Shown here: piece after piece, positions 1 through 9,719 of the stretch
Numbering within the stretch: position 1 is the stretch's first letter
Layout: each line of letters begins with the position of its first letter
Origin: Rickettsia helvetica
GTDB lineage: Bacteria > Pseudomonadota > Alphaproteobacteria > Rickettsiales > Rickettsiaceae
Direction of reading: 5' to 3'
Length of the DNA stretch: 64,000 bases
Assembly (NCBI RefSeq): GCF_963970025.1
Contig: NZ_OZ018776.1
Coordinates: forward strand, 372,001 to 436,000
Translations under genes and position numbers: made by a program
The notes under the pieces: generated by a model
Seen by the model: the letters and a program-made list of their open reading frames with translations, nothing else
Told to the model about the DNA's origin: nothing
The model's database searches: none

Positions 1-585
1 AATTTATCGGATATCGGCTCATCAGAAAGACCCGGGATAGTGCATCGTTTAGATAAAGATACTACGGGTTTGATGGTGGTTGCTAAAAATAATAAAGCCC
101 ATATGTTGCTTGCAAATCAGATAGAGCAAAGGCAGGTAATACGAAAATATAAAGCGTTAGTCTGGGGAGTAATTAACCCGCTAGAAGGAATAATTAAAAA
201 TAATATAGGTCGCAGCCGAAGCGATCGTCAAAAAATGACCGTATTAAAATATGGTGGCAAAGAAGCCGTGACACATTACAAAACTCTAGAATTGTTTTAC
301 GGTGGTACTATTAGTATGGTAGAATGCAAGCTTAGTACAGGTAGAACCCATCAAATCAGGGTACAACTAAGCCATTTAAAGCATTCGGTAGTCGGCGATC
401 AAACTTATGGCAATAACGACCGAAAAATTGCTCATTCCTCCCCTGCACTAAAAGCAAAATTAATTGATTTTAAACGCCAAGCCCTGCATTCTTGGTATTT
501 AAGTTTTACTCATCCGACTAGTAATGAGATTATGGAATTTTCTTGTGAGCTGCCAAAGGATATACAAAAAATTATAGAAATATAA
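1..585 (+). CDS. RluA-family 23S rRNA pseudouridine synthase (5' end outside window)
   Basis: The reading frame is open from base 1, so the N-terminus (S4 RNA-binding part) lies upstream of the window. The visible part contains the RluA-family catalytic motif HRLDKDTTG (bases 40-66), whose aspartate is the nucleophile that isomerises uridine, followed by the GRTHQIRVQ signature near base 340. The family modifies 23S rRNA uridines (RluC/RluD) or tRNA; RluC is the usual assignment in Rickettsia, but the target cannot be decided from this half. The frame ends at TAA just before a palindrome and a toxin-antitoxin pair on the same strand. Confidence 0.9.
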   Translation, partial: NLSDIGSSERPGIVHRLDKDTTGLMVVAKNNKAHMLLANQIEQRQVIRKYKALVWGVINPLEGIIKNNIGRSRSDRQKMTVLKYGGKEAVTHYKTLELFYGGTISMVECKLSTGRTHQIRVQLSHLKHSVVGDQTYGNNDRKIAHSSPALKAKLIDFKRQALHSWYLSFTHPTSNEIMEFSCELPKDIQKIIEI

Positions 586-606
586 TTTGATTTTATTTTT
601 AAAAGT

Positions 607-635
607 ATTATACTAGTTTAATAAACTAGTATAAT
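607..635. promoter_or_regulatory. 29-bp perfect palindrome, probable VapB operator
   Basis: Two 14-base arms (attatactagttta and its exact complement) flank a single central base. The palindrome ends 9 bases before the ATG of the vapB-like gene. Type II antitoxins normally bind palindromes over their own promoter, so autoregulation is the favoured reading. It also lies just after rluA-family stop, but no T-tract follows it on the plus strand, which makes a terminator less likely. Confidence 0.6.
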
Positions 636-644
636 GAGCTATTT

Positions 645-887
645 ATGAAAACAATAGGAATGTTTAAAACAAAAACTCACCTACCGGAATTAATAAAAGA
701 GGTAGAAGCAGGAGAAGAATTATGTATTACTAATAGAGGTAGAAAAGTAGCGGTTATAATCCCTATAAATAAATATTATCAAAATAAATTTTCTAATGTA
801 TTTCAAGAATTTGCCGAACTTAAAAAACGTGCACCATTGGGTACGGTAGATGATATTTTAGAAATGAAAAACTTGGGTAGAAGATGA
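645..887 (+). CDS. vapB: VapB-type antitoxin (Phd/YefM fold)
   Basis: 80 aa. The N-terminus (KTIGMFKTKTHLPELIKEVE, then GEELCITNRGRKVAVIIP) is the standard Phd/YefM DNA-binding fold of rickettsial VapB antitoxins; the charged C-terminal tail (DDILEMKNLGRR) is the usual toxin-binding segment. The stop overlaps the toxin start by four bases (ATGA), so the two are translationally coupled. Expected role: neutralise the VapC ribonuclease and repress the operon from the palindrome at 607-635. All parts look intact. Confidence 0.85.
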   Translation: MKTIGMFKTKTHLPELIKEVEAGEELCITNRGRKVAVIIPINKYYQNKFSNVFQEFAELKKRAPLGTVDDILEMKNLGRR

Positions 888-1303
888 ATTTAGTTGTAGA
901 TTGTTCTTTTATTATGTCATCTATTTTACCTGATGAATCAACACAAAAAAATAATAAAATTTATAACCAAATAGTAGAAAATATATATACGGCATATGTA
1001 CCTGTTATATTTTATTTAGAATGTAGTAATACTCTTAATATTGCTTTAAAGAGAAACAGAATAAACAAAAATGATTATAATGATTATATAAGATTACTTA
1101 ATATATTACCTATTAATGTTGATAAATTTTGTTCTACTCCGGAGTCATTATATATTATAACTAACCTAACTACTGAATATAATCTAACTTCTTATGATGC
1201 TTGTTATCTTGAATTAGCAACACGTTTAGAAGCAGATATTGCAACATTAGACAGAAATTTAGCAGCAAGCTATTCAAAATCAGGTATTAAATCAATAATT
1301 TAA
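884..1303 (+). CDS. vapC: VapC-type PIN-domain ribonuclease toxin
   Basis: 139 aa, full length for VapC. The PIN-domain acidic residues that hold Mg2+ are present: D6 (VVDCSF), E46 (YLECSN), D105 (SYDACYLELA) and D123 (ATLDRNL). VapC toxins cut tRNA or rRNA when free of VapB. It starts inside the stop codon of the antitoxin gene (ATGA overlap), typical of a vapBC operon. No frameshift or missing catalytic residue is seen, so the module may be active. Confidence 0.85.
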   Translation: MNLVVDCSFIMSSILPDESTQKNNKIYNQIVENIYTAYVPVIFYLECSNTLNIALKRNRINKNDYNDYIRLLNILPINVDKFCSTPESLYIITNLTTEYNLTSYDACYLELATRLEADIATLDRNLAASYSKSGIKSII

Positions 1304-1316
1304 TATTTAACTTTCC

Positions 1317-3053
1317 ATGCAATGTTCCATAAAGCAAATTCTTAGTAATGCTACAGATAAATTAAATAAAATAGGCATCAATTCACCGCAATTAGAAGCA
1401 CGAATTTTACTACAGCATGTTATAAATAAACCTATTGAGTATTTGCTCATTAATCTTGATGAACAGTTAAATGAAGCCGAGATAGAAGCTTTTGAAAAAC
1501 TGTTAGAAAGAAGATTAAAGCATGAACCTATAGCGTATATTACAGGTGTTAAAGAATTTTACTCACGTGAATTTATCGTTAATAAACATGTATTAATTCC
1601 AAGAAGCGATACTGAAGTTTTGGTGGAGATAGTCCTAGGGTTACTCAAACCGTCATTGCGAGCGACTAAAAGGAGCGTGGCAATCTCAGGAATTTTGCCT
1701 GAGATTGCTTCGTCGACGCCTATGGCGTCTTCTCGCAATGACAAATTCTTAAGTATCCTAGAACTCGGTACAGGTAGCGGTTGCATTGCTATCAGCTTAT
1801 TATGTGAACTACCAAACGCTAAGGCAGTAGCAACCGATATAAGTCTTGATGCAATAGAAGTTGCTAAAAGTAATGCCGTAAAACATCACGTAACGGATCG
1901 AATTCAGATTATTCACAGTGATTGGTTTGAGAATAGACATCTTTCCAAACCAGCTTATAGAGAGGAATTTAAAGGAGACACTTCACCTCGAACCACAGCG
2001 TATATAGACATACGTGAGGATTCGAGTACCGGATCGACGTATAAATTACCTCTAGAAGCGAAGTTTGGAAAGATGTCTAATATTGAGAATCAGAAGTTTG
2101 ATTTTATCGTTAGCAACCCGCCCTATATATCTCACAGCGAAAAATCAGAGATGGCAATTGAAACAATCAATTATGAACCGTCTATTGCTTTATTTGCTGA
2201 AGAAGACGGGCTGCAAGCTTACTTTCTCATCGCTGAAAATGCCAAACAATTCTTAAAACCAAACGGTAAGTTGGTATTAGAAATAGGCTTTAATCAAGCA
2301 GAAAAAGTTAGCAAGCTTTTTTTAGATTATGGCTATGATATTGACAATATTTATCAAGATTTGCAGTCGCACAACAGAGTAATAGAAATATCGCCTATTA
2401 ATTTAAATCGGTCATACGCAAGACGTATCGGTAAAAGTTTGTCAGGAGTGCAACAAAATTTATTAGATAACGAACTACCGAAATATTTATTTTCAAAGGA
2501 AAAGCTTGAAAGCGAAAAACATAAAGTATTTCTTGAGATAGGCTTTGGTATGGGTGAGCATTTCATTAATAAAGCAAGATTAAATCCTGATGCACTTTTT
2601 ATCGGCGTAGAGGTATATTTAAATGGCGTTGCAAATGTTTTAAAACTTGCGAGCGAGCAGAATATCACGAATTTTTTATTATTTCCTAATAATTTAGATT
2701 TAATATTAAACGATTTACCAAATAATAGTTTAGATGGAATTTATATTTTATTTCCTGATCCATGGATAAAAAATAAGCAAAAAAAGAAACGCATTTTCAA
2801 TAAGGAACGTCTTAAGATTTTGCAAGATAAGCTAAAAGATAACGGTAATTTAGTATTTACTTCTGATATCGAAAATTATTTTTATGAAGCAATAGAGCTA
2901 ATAAAGCAAAACGGTAGTTTTGAAATTATGAATAAAGATGATTATTTAAAGCCACATGATAATTATGTAATGACCAAATATCATCAAAAAGCTATTAAGG
3001 CAAATAGAACGCCGAAATTTATGATTTTGCGGCATGTTTTAGGCGATCATTAA
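1317..3053 (+). CDS. prmC/trmB: Fused PrmC release-factor methyltransferase / TrmB tRNA m7G46 methyltransferase
   Basis: 578 aa. Residues about 1-360 are PrmC (HemK): SAM motif [14 protein letters not shown] and catalytic NPPY (in [11 protein letters not shown]), which methylates the glutamine of the GGQ motif in release factors. Residues about 380-578 are TrmB ([11 protein letters not shown], then [17 protein letters not shown]), which makes m7G46 in tRNA. This fusion is known in Rickettsia. The PrmC half carries two unrelated palindromic inserts, a class B element (residues about 112-142) and an RPE-1 (about 207-254), both in frame. The second lies shortly before the NPPY motif. The 3' end overlaps the convergent tsaC gene by 35 bases. 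Confidence 0.93.
   Translation: MQCSIKQILSNATDKLNKIGINSPQLEARILLQHVINKPIEYLLINLDEQLNEAEIEAFEKLLERRLKHEPIAYITGVKEFYSREFIVNKHVLIPRSDTEVLVEIVLGLLKPSLRATKRSVAISGILPEIASSTPMASSRNDKFLSILELGTGSGCIAISLLCELPNAKAVATDISLDAIEVAKSNAVKHHVTDRIQIIHSDWFENRHLSKPAYREEFKGDTSPRTTAYIDIREDSSTGSTYKLPLEAKFGKMSNIENQKFDFIVSNPPYISHSEKSEMAIETINYEPSIALFAEEDGLQAYFLIAENAKQFLKPNGKLVLEIGFNQAEKVSKLFLDYGYDIDNIYQDLQSHNRVIEISPINLNRSYARRIGKSLSGVQQNLLDNELPKYLFSKEKLESEKHKVFLEIGFGMGEHFINKARLNPDALFIGVEVYLNGVANVLKLASEQNITNFLLFPNNLDLILNDLPNNSLDGIYILFPDPWIKNKQKKKRIFNKERLKILQDKLKDNGNLVFTSDIENYFYEAIELIKQNGSFEIMNKDDYLKPHDNYVMTKYHQKAIKANRTPKFMILRHVLGDH
1651..1742. repeat. Class B palindromic element inside prmC
   Basis: Outer arms gtcattgcgag / ctcgcaatgac enclose an inner hairpin (caatctcagg / cctgagattg, 1681-1707). 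The element is read in frame and adds about 31 residues between the PrmC N-terminal domain and the SAM-binding motif. The same outer arms recur near 13.1, 15.9, 21.3, 22.7, 56.0 and 62.0 kb. Confidence 0.85.
1934..2079. repeat. RPE-1 (Rickettsia palindromic element 1) inside prmC
   Basis: Perfect 17-base terminal inverted repeats (1934-1950 and 2063-2079, tagacatctttccaaac and complement). The translated insert ([11 protein letters not shown]..., ...[15 protein letters not shown]) matches the known peptide of RPE-1, the selfish element found in many Rickettsia proteins. It keeps the reading frame open and adds about 48 residues. Confidence 0.9.
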
Positions 3054-3957
3054 TTGCAGCCCCTATATTCACTTGAGGTATAGGAGCAACTGCTATACCT
3101 CTTACATCATGAGCGGCAGCATAATCGTCAAGTATTCTTAAATATGCATAAAGATTTGCAGCAGCTTCTATAAGCTCACCTTTGGCACTTAAATTTAATG
3201 AAAATCTTCCCGTAAGATTGCTATTGCCAAAATTTAAACCGACTTCTTTATCCTCTAAATTTGTAGCATTTAATCTAACTGGCGTATTCGGCGAATAGTG
3301 TTTTGCAAGCATGCCTGGAGCTTTTATATCATTCGTCTCTGATGCTTTTAAAATTTTTACCCCCAGTACTTCTTCTAAAATTTCAGCGGTTATAAACCCT
3401 TCTCTAAGAATAGTAGGGTTAGTCGTTGTAGTATCAATTATCATTGACTCTAAACCATATTCAGATTGATAGATTTCAGGTGCTAAAATAAAGATTTCTT
3501 CATTATCCTTAAAATGTTTCGTGACATGCTGGACGTTAGTCGGACTAATATAGTTTGAGGGATTAGCACTTGGGGCAGCAATAGGTATGCCTGATTGGCT
3601 GATAAGCTCTAATGCTAGTGGATAAGATGGCATCCGAATTGCTATTGTATTAAGCCCTGCAGTCACTGCCGAGGCAATATTTGTATTCTCTTTTAAAGGT
3701 ACAACTATAGATAATGGTCCTGACCAAAATTTTTCTGCTATTTTTATAGCTAAATCGTTAAACTTCCCTATTTCTTTTGCTTGCTCTATGGAGGAGACAT
3801 GTACGATAAGCGGATTAATAGCAGGACGATTTTTAAACTGAAAAATCTTTAAACAAGCTTCATTATTAGTAGCATCGGCTCCAATTCCATAGACTGTTTC
3901 AGTTGGGAAAATAACTACCTTGCCGGATTTTATAAATTGAACTGCTTTACTTATCAT
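3019..3957 (-). CDS. tsaC: Threonylcarbamoyl-AMP synthase (Sua5/TsaC family, long form)
   Basis: 312 aa. Residues about 1-195 are the YrdC domain ([15 protein letters not shown], then [12 protein letters not shown] and [10 protein letters not shown]), which makes threonylcarbamoyl-AMP from threonine, bicarbonate and ATP for the t6A37 tRNA modification. The remaining residues (from about 215, [17 protein letters not shown]) are the Sua5 C-terminal domain, so this is the long Sua5-type protein. It overlaps the 3' end of prmC-trmB by 35 bases, tail to tail. It lies downstream of glyS on the same strand, separated by a short hairpin. Confidence 0.92.
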   Translation of the reverse strand: MISKAVQFIKSGKVVIFPTETVYGIGADATNNEACLKIFQFKNRPAINPLIVHVSSIEQAKEIGKFNDLAIKIAEKFWSGPLSIVVPLKENTNIASAVTAGLNTIAIRMPSYPLALELISQSGIPIAAPSANPSNYISPTNVQHVTKHFKDNEEIFILAPEIYQSEYGLESMIIDTTTTNPTILREGFITAEILEEVLGVKILKASETNDIKAPGMLAKHYSPNTPVRLNATNLEDKEVGLNFGNSNLTGRFSLNLSAKGELIEAAANLYAYLRILDDYAAAHDVRGIAVAPIPQVNIGAAINDRLKHAAKS

Positions 3958-3995
3958 TAGTTTAGTTATTTTTGTTTTGTTATATATCTGCTTCT

Positions 3996-4029
3996 CTATG
4001 TCATTCCCGCTTTCACGGGAATGACATAG
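3996..4029. repeat. Class D short palindrome
   Basis: Fourteen-base perfect arms (ctatgtcattcccg and complement) around a 6-base loop, between glyS and tsaC. It could form a hairpin in the glyS-tsaC transcript. An identical stem recurs at 37890-37923. Confidence 0.8.
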
Positions 4030-4039
4030 GAAAGTTTGA

Positions 4040-6034
4040 TCATAAGCGGTTAAACTTAGCTACTTTATCAAATAACTCGCAAATATTCTGTAATAACGAT
4101 AAACGATTTCCTGCGATTTTTGGATCAGGATCATTAACAAATACATTATCAAAAAAGCTAGTAATCGGAGTTAATAGAGATGATAATAAATTTAAAGCTT
4201 TATCATAATCTTTATCAGCTATACTATCTATAATTTGCGGAGAAATTTTTTGGATTACTTCAAATAATTCTTTTTCAGGCTGTATACTAAAGAGACTCAC
4301 ATCAACTAAGCTGGTAATTTTCTGATCACTGATTATATTGCTAGCTCGTTTGTAAGCATTTAATAATTGCTTGCCTGCGTCTTCTATTAAAAATTCTTTT
4401 AACGCATCAAGCTTAAATTTTGTATCTACTAAATTTAAGTCAAGACCTGCATTAATTAACGCAATATCATAGTCATTTTTAAAGTAAAATTTTGCTCTTT
4501 CTTCAAAAAAAGATATTATTAAATTCTTATTTTCATCAGATGAATCTTTATATAAGTTTATAGAAAAATTAATTAAATCATTTAAATTTATCTCTAATTT
4601 ATTTTCAATTATTATTCTTATTATACCAAGAGCTTGACGTCTTAAGGCATATGGATCACCTGAACCTGTTGGGGCTTCTCCTGCTATCATCAAACCTACT
4701 AAACTATCTAGCTTATCGGCTAAAGCAAGCAAAACAGCATTTCCGCTTGGTACATTGTCGCTCAAACCTTGCGGTTTATAATGGTCTCTAATTGCAGTGG
4801 CTATTTCTTCATTTAGCCCTTCATGCTTTGCATAATAATAACCCATAATTCCCTGCAGATCAGGAAACTCCCCGACCATCTCAGAAACAAGATCGCTTTT
4901 GCAAAGCTTCGCTGCTACTTTTAAAGGCTTATTTTCAGGAGAAATATAATTACAAATTTTTATTATACGCTCAACTTTTTCTCTTAAGTTACCAAGTTCT
5001 GCATGAAATGTTACAGCTTCTAATTTGCCTAATCTTGATTCTAAAGTTTTAGCTATATCCTGCTTATAAAAATATAAAGCATCTGAAAGACGTGCCGATA
5101 GTACTTTTTCGTTACCTTGAATAACTAGTTTAGTATTTGCAAATCTACCATTACTGACAAAGAGAAAATACGATGCGAAATTTTCTGTTTTATCAAATAA
5201 ACAAAAATATTTCTGATGCGTACGCATCGAAGAAATAAGTACTTCTTTAGGTAACTCTAAAAATTTTTGCGGGATTTTTCCAAGTAGCACAACAGGAAAT
5301 TCATTAAGCCCTGCTACTTCTTCGATTAAACGATTATCTTCTTTTATAATTAAATCATGAGAATTTGCTAGTTCCAGTAAACCGGTTTTAATTATTTCTT
5401 CTCTCTTTGTTCTTTCTAAAATAACATGATTTTCTGAAAGCTTACTTTTATAATCTTCAAAATCTATTACTTCTAATTTTTTATTATCAGTTAGGCGATG
5501 CCCGTACGTAATATTATTAGCGGTTAAATGCCCAAATTGCAGTGGTAGTACTGTGCCGTCAAATATACATAAAATATTTCGTAGCGGTCTGATCCATTTT
5601 ATTTTGTAATTGCCCCAAAACATCGATTTTGCCCAGCTATATTTATTAATAGCCTCTATAATAATCTCCGGCAAAATCTCTTTTATTTCTCTTTCTTCTG
5701 TTTTTTTGACAAAGAAATAATATAGCTGATTATTAATTAATTTAGTAGAAAGCTCTAATTTACTAACATTATGAGCTTTACAAAAGCCGTTAATAGCAGC
5801 TTCCGGAGCATCTAAGCTAGGTCCTTTAATTTCCGTTTTTTTCGGCAGCGTTACTTTCGGCAAGTGGGTAGCATGTAGCGTTATTCTACGAGGTCCTACA
5901 AATACTTGTACTTTTGCAAATATTTCGTTTTCTTCAAAAATTTTCGTGAATATGTCTAAATAACCCTCTTCAGCATTTTTTTGCATTAATGCAGGTATTT
6001 CTTCACTAAACAATTCTAATAATAATTCACTCAC
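4040..6034 (-). CDS. glyS: Glycyl-tRNA synthetase beta subunit
   Basis: 664 aa from a GTG start at 6034. The product begins (M)[14 protein letters not shown], the conserved GlyS N-terminus, so the upstream ATGs are not needed. The GTG overlaps the TGA of glyQ (GTGA), with a GGAG motif about 9 bases upstream, a typical coupled start. The beta subunit binds tRNA-Gly and pairs with GlyQ in the alpha2beta2 bacterial enzyme. Length, order and the C-terminal anticodon-binding (DALR-type) region all fit the family. No damage seen. Confidence 0.95.
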   Translation of the reverse strand: MSELLLELFSEEIPALMQKNAEEGYLDIFTKIFEENEIFAKVQVFVGPRRITLHATHLPKVTLPKKTEIKGPSLDAPEAAINGFCKAHNVSKLELSTKLINNQLYYFFVKKTEEREIKEILPEIIIEAINKYSWAKSMFWGNYKIKWIRPLRNILCIFDGTVLPLQFGHLTANNITYGHRLTDNKKLEVIDFEDYKSKLSENHVILERTKREEIIKTGLLELANSHDLIIKEDNRLIEEVAGLNEFPVVLLGKIPQKFLELPKEVLISSMRTHQKYFCLFDKTENFASYFLFVSNGRFANTKLVIQGNEKVLSARLSDALYFYKQDIAKTLESRLGKLEAVTFHAELGNLREKVERIIKICNYISPENKPLKVAAKLCKSDLVSEMVGEFPDLQGIMGYYYAKHEGLNEEIATAIRDHYKPQGLSDNVPSGNAVLLALADKLDSLVGLMIAGEAPTGSGDPYALRRQALGIIRIIIENKLEINLNDLINFSINLYKDSSDENKNLIISFFEERAKFYFKNDYDIALINAGLDLNLVDTKFKLDALKEFLIEDAGKQLLNAYKRASNIISDQKITSLVDVSLFSIQPEKELFEVIQKISPQIIDSIADKDYDKALNLLSSLLTPITSFFDNVFVNDPDPKIAGNRLSLLQNICELFDKVAKFNRL

Positions 6035-6897
6035 CCGTTCATCTCCAACCATTTTGTGCAGCAAATTTTTGCTAAATGACGCACCCTTAAAACATAAGAA
6101 GCACGCTCAGTTATACTAATCACGCCTAACGCATTTAATTGATTAAATGCATGACTTGCCTTAAGGCATTCATCATAAGCCGGCATAGGTAAATTAGCTT
6201 TGATTAATCTCTCACACTGTTCTTCGCTATCCTTGAAATGCCGCAGTAACATCGCACTATCGGCAAGCTCTAAATTATATTTTGAAAATTGCCGTTCAGC
6301 TTCAAAATCCACTTCACCGTATTTTAAAGCTTTTTCTCCTACTTGCCCGTTCCAATCAAGCTCTTTTACTTCATCGACACCTTGAATATATAATGCAAGC
6401 CGCTCTAACCCATAAGTAATTTCACCGGCAACGGGTCTACATTCAATACCGCCGATTTGCTGCATATAAGTAAACTGCGATACCTCCATGCCATTACACC
6501 ATACTTCCCAACCAAGCCCTGCAGCACCTAAGGTTGGCGACTCCCAATCATCTTCAACAAATCTGATATCATGAATTTTTAAATCTATGCCTAAACATTC
6601 TAAACTTTTAAGATATAAATCTTGAATATTATCCGGCGACGGTTTTAAGATAACCTGGAATTGATAATAATGTTGCATTCTGTTAGGATGCATGCCATAC
6701 CTGCTATCCCCTGGTCTTCTTGATGGCTGAACATATGCAACAGACCAAGGTTTGGTACCAAGGCAGCGAAGCACAGTTGCAGGGTGAAACGTACCTGCTC
6801 CAACATGTGCATCGTAAGGTTGCAAAATTGCACAACCGTAATCCTGCCAGTAATTTTGTAAGGTTAGTATAATTTGTTGAAATGATAGTTTTTTCAT
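6031..6897 (-). CDS. glyQ: Glycyl-tRNA synthetase alpha subunit
   Basis: 288 aa, normal length. It carries the family signatures [17 protein letters not shown] at the N-terminus, GAGTFHPAT, and [16 protein letters not shown], with catalytic class II motif residues. It forms the adenylating subunit of the heterotetrameric glycyl-tRNA synthetase with GlyS, whose gene starts within its stop codon. The gene begins 15 bases from the end of the second vapC-like gene on the same strand. Confidence 0.96.
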   Translation of the reverse strand: MKKLSFQQIILTLQNYWQDYGCAILQPYDAHVGAGTFHPATVLRCLGTKPWSVAYVQPSRRPGDSRYGMHPNRMQHYYQFQVILKPSPDNIQDLYLKSLECLGIDLKIHDIRFVEDDWESPTLGAAGLGWEVWCNGMEVSQFTYMQQIGGIECRPVAGEITYGLERLALYIQGVDEVKELDWNGQVGEKALKYGEVDFEAERQFSKYNLELADSAMLLRHFKDSEEQCERLIKANLPMPAYDECLKASHAFNQLNALGVISITERASYVLRVRHLAKICCTKWLEMNG

Positions 6898-6911
6898 AAA
6901 AAAATAGATTA

Positions 6912-7325
6912 TTACAGATCAATAAAAGGATTAAATATCTTTATATTAAACATATCATAATGCTTAGTATTTCTAGTAACTAGTATCATATTTTTTTGTT
7001 TTGCTTGTGCAGCTATTAAGGTATCAATCCCATGCGTACTATCTATGCTCATTAATTCGCCCCATTCTTCACAAGTTTCTTTGTCAATATTAAGAATTCT
7101 TTCATTGTAATTTACTATTATCCCTTCTAGCCATTTTTCTAATTTTAGACTTGCTATTTTATCTTTCTTGGCTAACTTTAATATCCCTTTTTTTATTTCA
7201 CCTATAGTTATACAACTTAAATATAGCTGACTAAAACCAATACTTAAAAACCATTGTATTACTCTACTATCAGGGCTTTTTTTATATAATTCTGATATAG
7301 AATTAGTATCTACTAAATATTTCAT
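6912..7325 (-). CDS. vapC: VapC-type PIN-domain toxin (second copy)
   Basis: 137 aa. PIN-domain residues are present: D6 ([10 protein letters not shown]), E43 (IGEIKKG), D101 ([11 protein letters not shown]) and N119 ([10 protein letters not shown]). This is the plasmid-type VapC/FitB branch rather than that of the first pair, to which it is only distantly similar. It overlaps the antitoxin stop by four bases. All catalytic positions are retained and the frame is intact. It lies upstream of glyQ and may be co-transcribed with it. Confidence 0.85.
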   Translation of the reverse strand: MKYLVDTNSISELYKKSPDSRVIQWFLSIGFSQLYLSCITIGEIKKGILKLAKKDKIASLKLEKWLEGIIVNYNERILNIDKETCEEWGELMSIDSTHGIDTLIAAQAKQKNMILVTRNTKHYDMFNIKIFNPFIDL

Positions 7326-7567
7326 AACTCAAATTCTCTAGCTTTGCCTTTTGTTCTTTGAATATCCAACTTATTAAAATCAGGAGCACTTAATAAATAC
7401 TCACTAAAACTGAGCTTTTGTTTAGTAAATTGCTTATAGTCTTTTATACTAATAATTACAACTGCTTCTTCACCTCTTTTTGTAATACATTGAGGGGTAC
7501 CATGCATTGCAATATCAATAATATTACTTAACTTATTCTTTGCTTCGTGTAACTGCCATTTATTCAT
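7322..7567 (-). CDS. vapB: VapB-type antitoxin (Phd/YefM family, second copy)
   Basis: 81 aa. The N-terminus WQLHEAKNKLSNIIDIAMHG, then PQCITKRGEEAVVIISIKDY, is a typical Phd/YefM antitoxin; the tail ([11 protein letters not shown]) would wrap the toxin. Translationally coupled to vapC by an ATGA overlap. A small inverted repeat (7585-7597) lies 18 bases upstream and may be its operator. Confidence 0.85.
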   Translation of the reverse strand: MNKWQLHEAKNKLSNIIDIAMHGTPQCITKRGEEAVVIISIKDYKQFTKQKLSFSEYLLSAPDFNKLDIQRTKGKAREFEL

Positions 7568-7584
7568 ATAAAATCCTCATATAG

Positions 7585-7597
7585 CTAGAGTGTCTAG
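7585..7597. promoter_or_regulatory. Possible operator of the second vapBC pair
   Basis: Short inverted repeat ctaga-gtg-tctag just upstream of the antitoxin start. Its position fits a repressor site overlapping the promoter, but the arms are only five bases and could be chance in AT-rich DNA. Confidence 0.35.
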
Positions 7598-7653
7598 ATT
7601 ATTATAATATAAAGATTCAAAAAAATAAAATGTTTTTTTATTAATTTGAGATC

Positions 7654-8292
7654 CTAATAACACTCCTTGCCGATCTCGATCTTAGGGCGATCGTTTGCTA
7701 CTCGCCAATCGTTAGTATCACGGAAAGAATAAACACAACCGCAAAATTCTTGCTTATAAACATGCTCTTCTTTAGCGATTTCGTACATCCTACTAGCACC
7801 GCCGTCTTTACGCCAATTATAAGTCCAATAAGTTACCCCCTCATAATGAGATGCAGCTCTAATCCCTGATTCATTAATTTGGTTCATATCTTTCCATCTA
7901 GAAATACCAAGCGAACTAGTTATAACCTTAAAGCCGTTTTCATAAGCATATAAAGCCGTACGCTCGAAACGCATATCAAAACACATTGTGCAGTGTTTAC
8001 CTCTCTCCTCAGGCTCAAACTCCATCCCTTTAGCTCTTCTAAACCAATTTTGCGGATCGTAATCCACATCGATAAATTCTATATTATGCTTCTCGGCAAA
8101 CTTAATATTTTCGTTTTTACGAAGCTCATATTCTTTTTTAGGATGAATATTAGGATTGTAGAAAAAAAGCGTAAACTTAATACTGGTATCGATCATTTTT
8201 TCCATTAAAGGACCAACGCAAGGAGCACAACAACAATGGGGTAAAACCTTGCTTTCACCGTTTGGTATTTCAAAAACTTCACTTATATTAAT
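7654..8292 (-). CDS. queH: Epoxyqueuosine reductase QueH with no standard start codon
   Basis: QueH (former DUF208) reduces epoxyqueuosine to queuosine in tRNA with a cysteine-bound Fe-S centre. The frame shows HCCCAPC near the N-terminus (about 8223-8245), then CTMCFDMR and the C-terminal FCGC. The first in-frame ATG (8205) lies after CCAPC, so starting there would remove essential cysteines. Upstream the frame is open to a stop at 8293-8295, and the codons between are ATT AAT ATA AGT GAA with no ATG, GTG or TTG. An ATT at 8290-8292 sits where an ATG would be expected. Either a rare AUU start is used or the start codon was lost by one substitution. The rest is intact. Confidence 0.8.
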   Translation of the reverse strand: MNISEVFEIPNGESKVLPHCCCAPCVGPLMEKMIDTSIKFTLFFYNPNIHPKKEYELRKNENIKFAEKHNIEFIDVDYDPQNWFRRAKGMEFEPEERGKHCTMCFDMRFERTALYAYENGFKVITSSLGISRWKDMNQINESGIRAASHYEGVTYWTYNWRKDGGASRMYEIAKEEHVYKQEFCGCVYSFRDTNDWRVANDRPKIEIGKECY

Positions 8293-9530
8293 TTACTAGA
8301 TTCTTTTTATATGTCTCTTTATAGAATTTTAGGGTTATAGAAGATAACAAGGCAAGTGCAATTAAATAATATGCAATAGCATAATTGTCTCCGGTCACTT
8401 TCGTTAATATCATTGCTAACATTGGAGCAGTACCGCCAAATATAGCAGCAGCAAGGTTATATGAAAGTGCAACACCGATAAATCTTATGCTAGTTGGAAA
8501 TATCTCTACTAAAACCGTTGGAATAGGTCCCATATAAATGCTAATAACTCCGGCAAATATTACCTGAGATATTATAGCTAAAGTAAAATTCATCGATCCT
8601 AAGGCTACAAAAATAGGATAGACTGATAAAATTAACAAGATAATCCCCCATATTAGTACAGGACGCCGCCCCACCTTATCCGAAACATACGCAGATATAG
8701 GAAATACTATCATCATTACGATTAATATTATACTACTAACAATTGTGCTTTGCTGATTAGTATAACCAAGTGTTTGCATAAAATTACCGATAAAAACCGT
8801 AGAAGTATAAAAAGGAGCAGTTACGGTAATATAAAGACCAAGTGCGATAATTAGTTCTTTGGGTATTTTGTTAATGTTTCGCGTAAAGGAAAACGTGCTA
8901 AACACCCTGTTTCCTTAGCTTTTTTATAAATAGGACTTTCTGCTAGGTTTTTTCTAATATACAAACCTACGGAGCTAATAAATAAACCGGCAATAAAAGG
9001 TATTCTCCAACCCCATTCAAATAGCATATCGGCAGGCATAAAATAAGAAAAACCGGCTGCTGTACCAAGTCCAAGCAGCATACCGCCGCACATACTAACG
9101 AATGAGCTACTCCCCACAAGTCCTCGCTGTTCGAGCGAAGCATGTTCTACAATATACGAAATACAACCGCTAAATTCCCCTCCTAAAGAAAAACCTTGTA
9201 TGAGTCTGATAATAGTTAAAATAATAGGAGCGGCAATTCCAATAGTTTTATAACTTGGTAAGAGACCTATCCCAGCAGTCGGTATTGCCATAGTTATAAT
9301 ACCCATTACCAAAGCAGTACGTCTACCGAATCTATCACCGATATTACCGAAAATAATACCGCCGAGCGTTCGTACTACAAAGCCTGCAGCAAATACCGCA
9401 AAAGTTAAAGTCTCCTGCATTTCTGAATCCGGAAAAAATGCTGCCCTATAATATAAGCAAATTGAGCATATAATGCATAATCCTATTCTAAAGCGTTGCC
9501 GATCATGCCGGATATTACTACTTTTCTCAT
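8288..9530 (-). pseudogene. Dead ProP-like MFS transporter (proline/betaine type)
   Basis: Joining three frames gives a normal metabolite:H+ symporter of about 410 aa. The start ATG is at 9528-9530 (MRKVVISGMIGNALE), directly followed by an in-frame TAG where a tryptophan is expected. A frameshift follows in a T-run (GQHFF/PDSE, about 9435), and a second at about 8855-8870 (TKYP/KELIIALGLYI). Family motifs remain readable, such as GDRFGRRTAL and RLIQGFSLGGEFSG. Three separate lesions mean it is not functional. Rickettsia carry many ProP paralogues; an intact one is at 45460. Confidence 0.9.
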
Positions 9531-9602
9531 TAAGTTATTTTATTAATTTTAAAAAAGATAATAAGAGTAATATTTTATATTCTCAAGTAAAAATAGCTTT
9601 AT

Positions 9603-9694
9603 GGCGTTGTTGCATGGCTCGGAAAATGCTCTTAGTATCTCCCCATTCCCGCGGAAAAGCGGGAATGACACAAAACGAGCCATGTAACAACGCC
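9603..9694. repeat. Composite palindrome (class D hairpin inside a larger inverted repeat)
   Basis: Outer arms ggcgttgttgcatggctcg (9603-9621) and the near-exact complement (9676-9694, one mismatch) enclose a smaller cattcccgc/gcgggaatg hairpin. The 'gcatggctcg' outer arm recurs elsewhere beside class D copies (26670 and 37920 regions). No gene lies in the 9531-9719 interval. Confidence 0.8.
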
Positions 9695-9719
9695 TACAGT
9701 CGCTTGCAATGACGATACC

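Noticed and set aside
3972..4208. 78-codon frame opposite glyS end
   Set aside because: It runs through a class D palindrome and the antisense strand of glyS.
6704..6922. Alternative minus-strand frames over glyQ start
   Set aside because: They overlap the full-length, well-conserved glyQ in another frame.
7993..8208. Plus-strand 71-codon frame opposite queH
   Set aside because: It is the antisense of a conserved enzyme and shows no RBS or family match.
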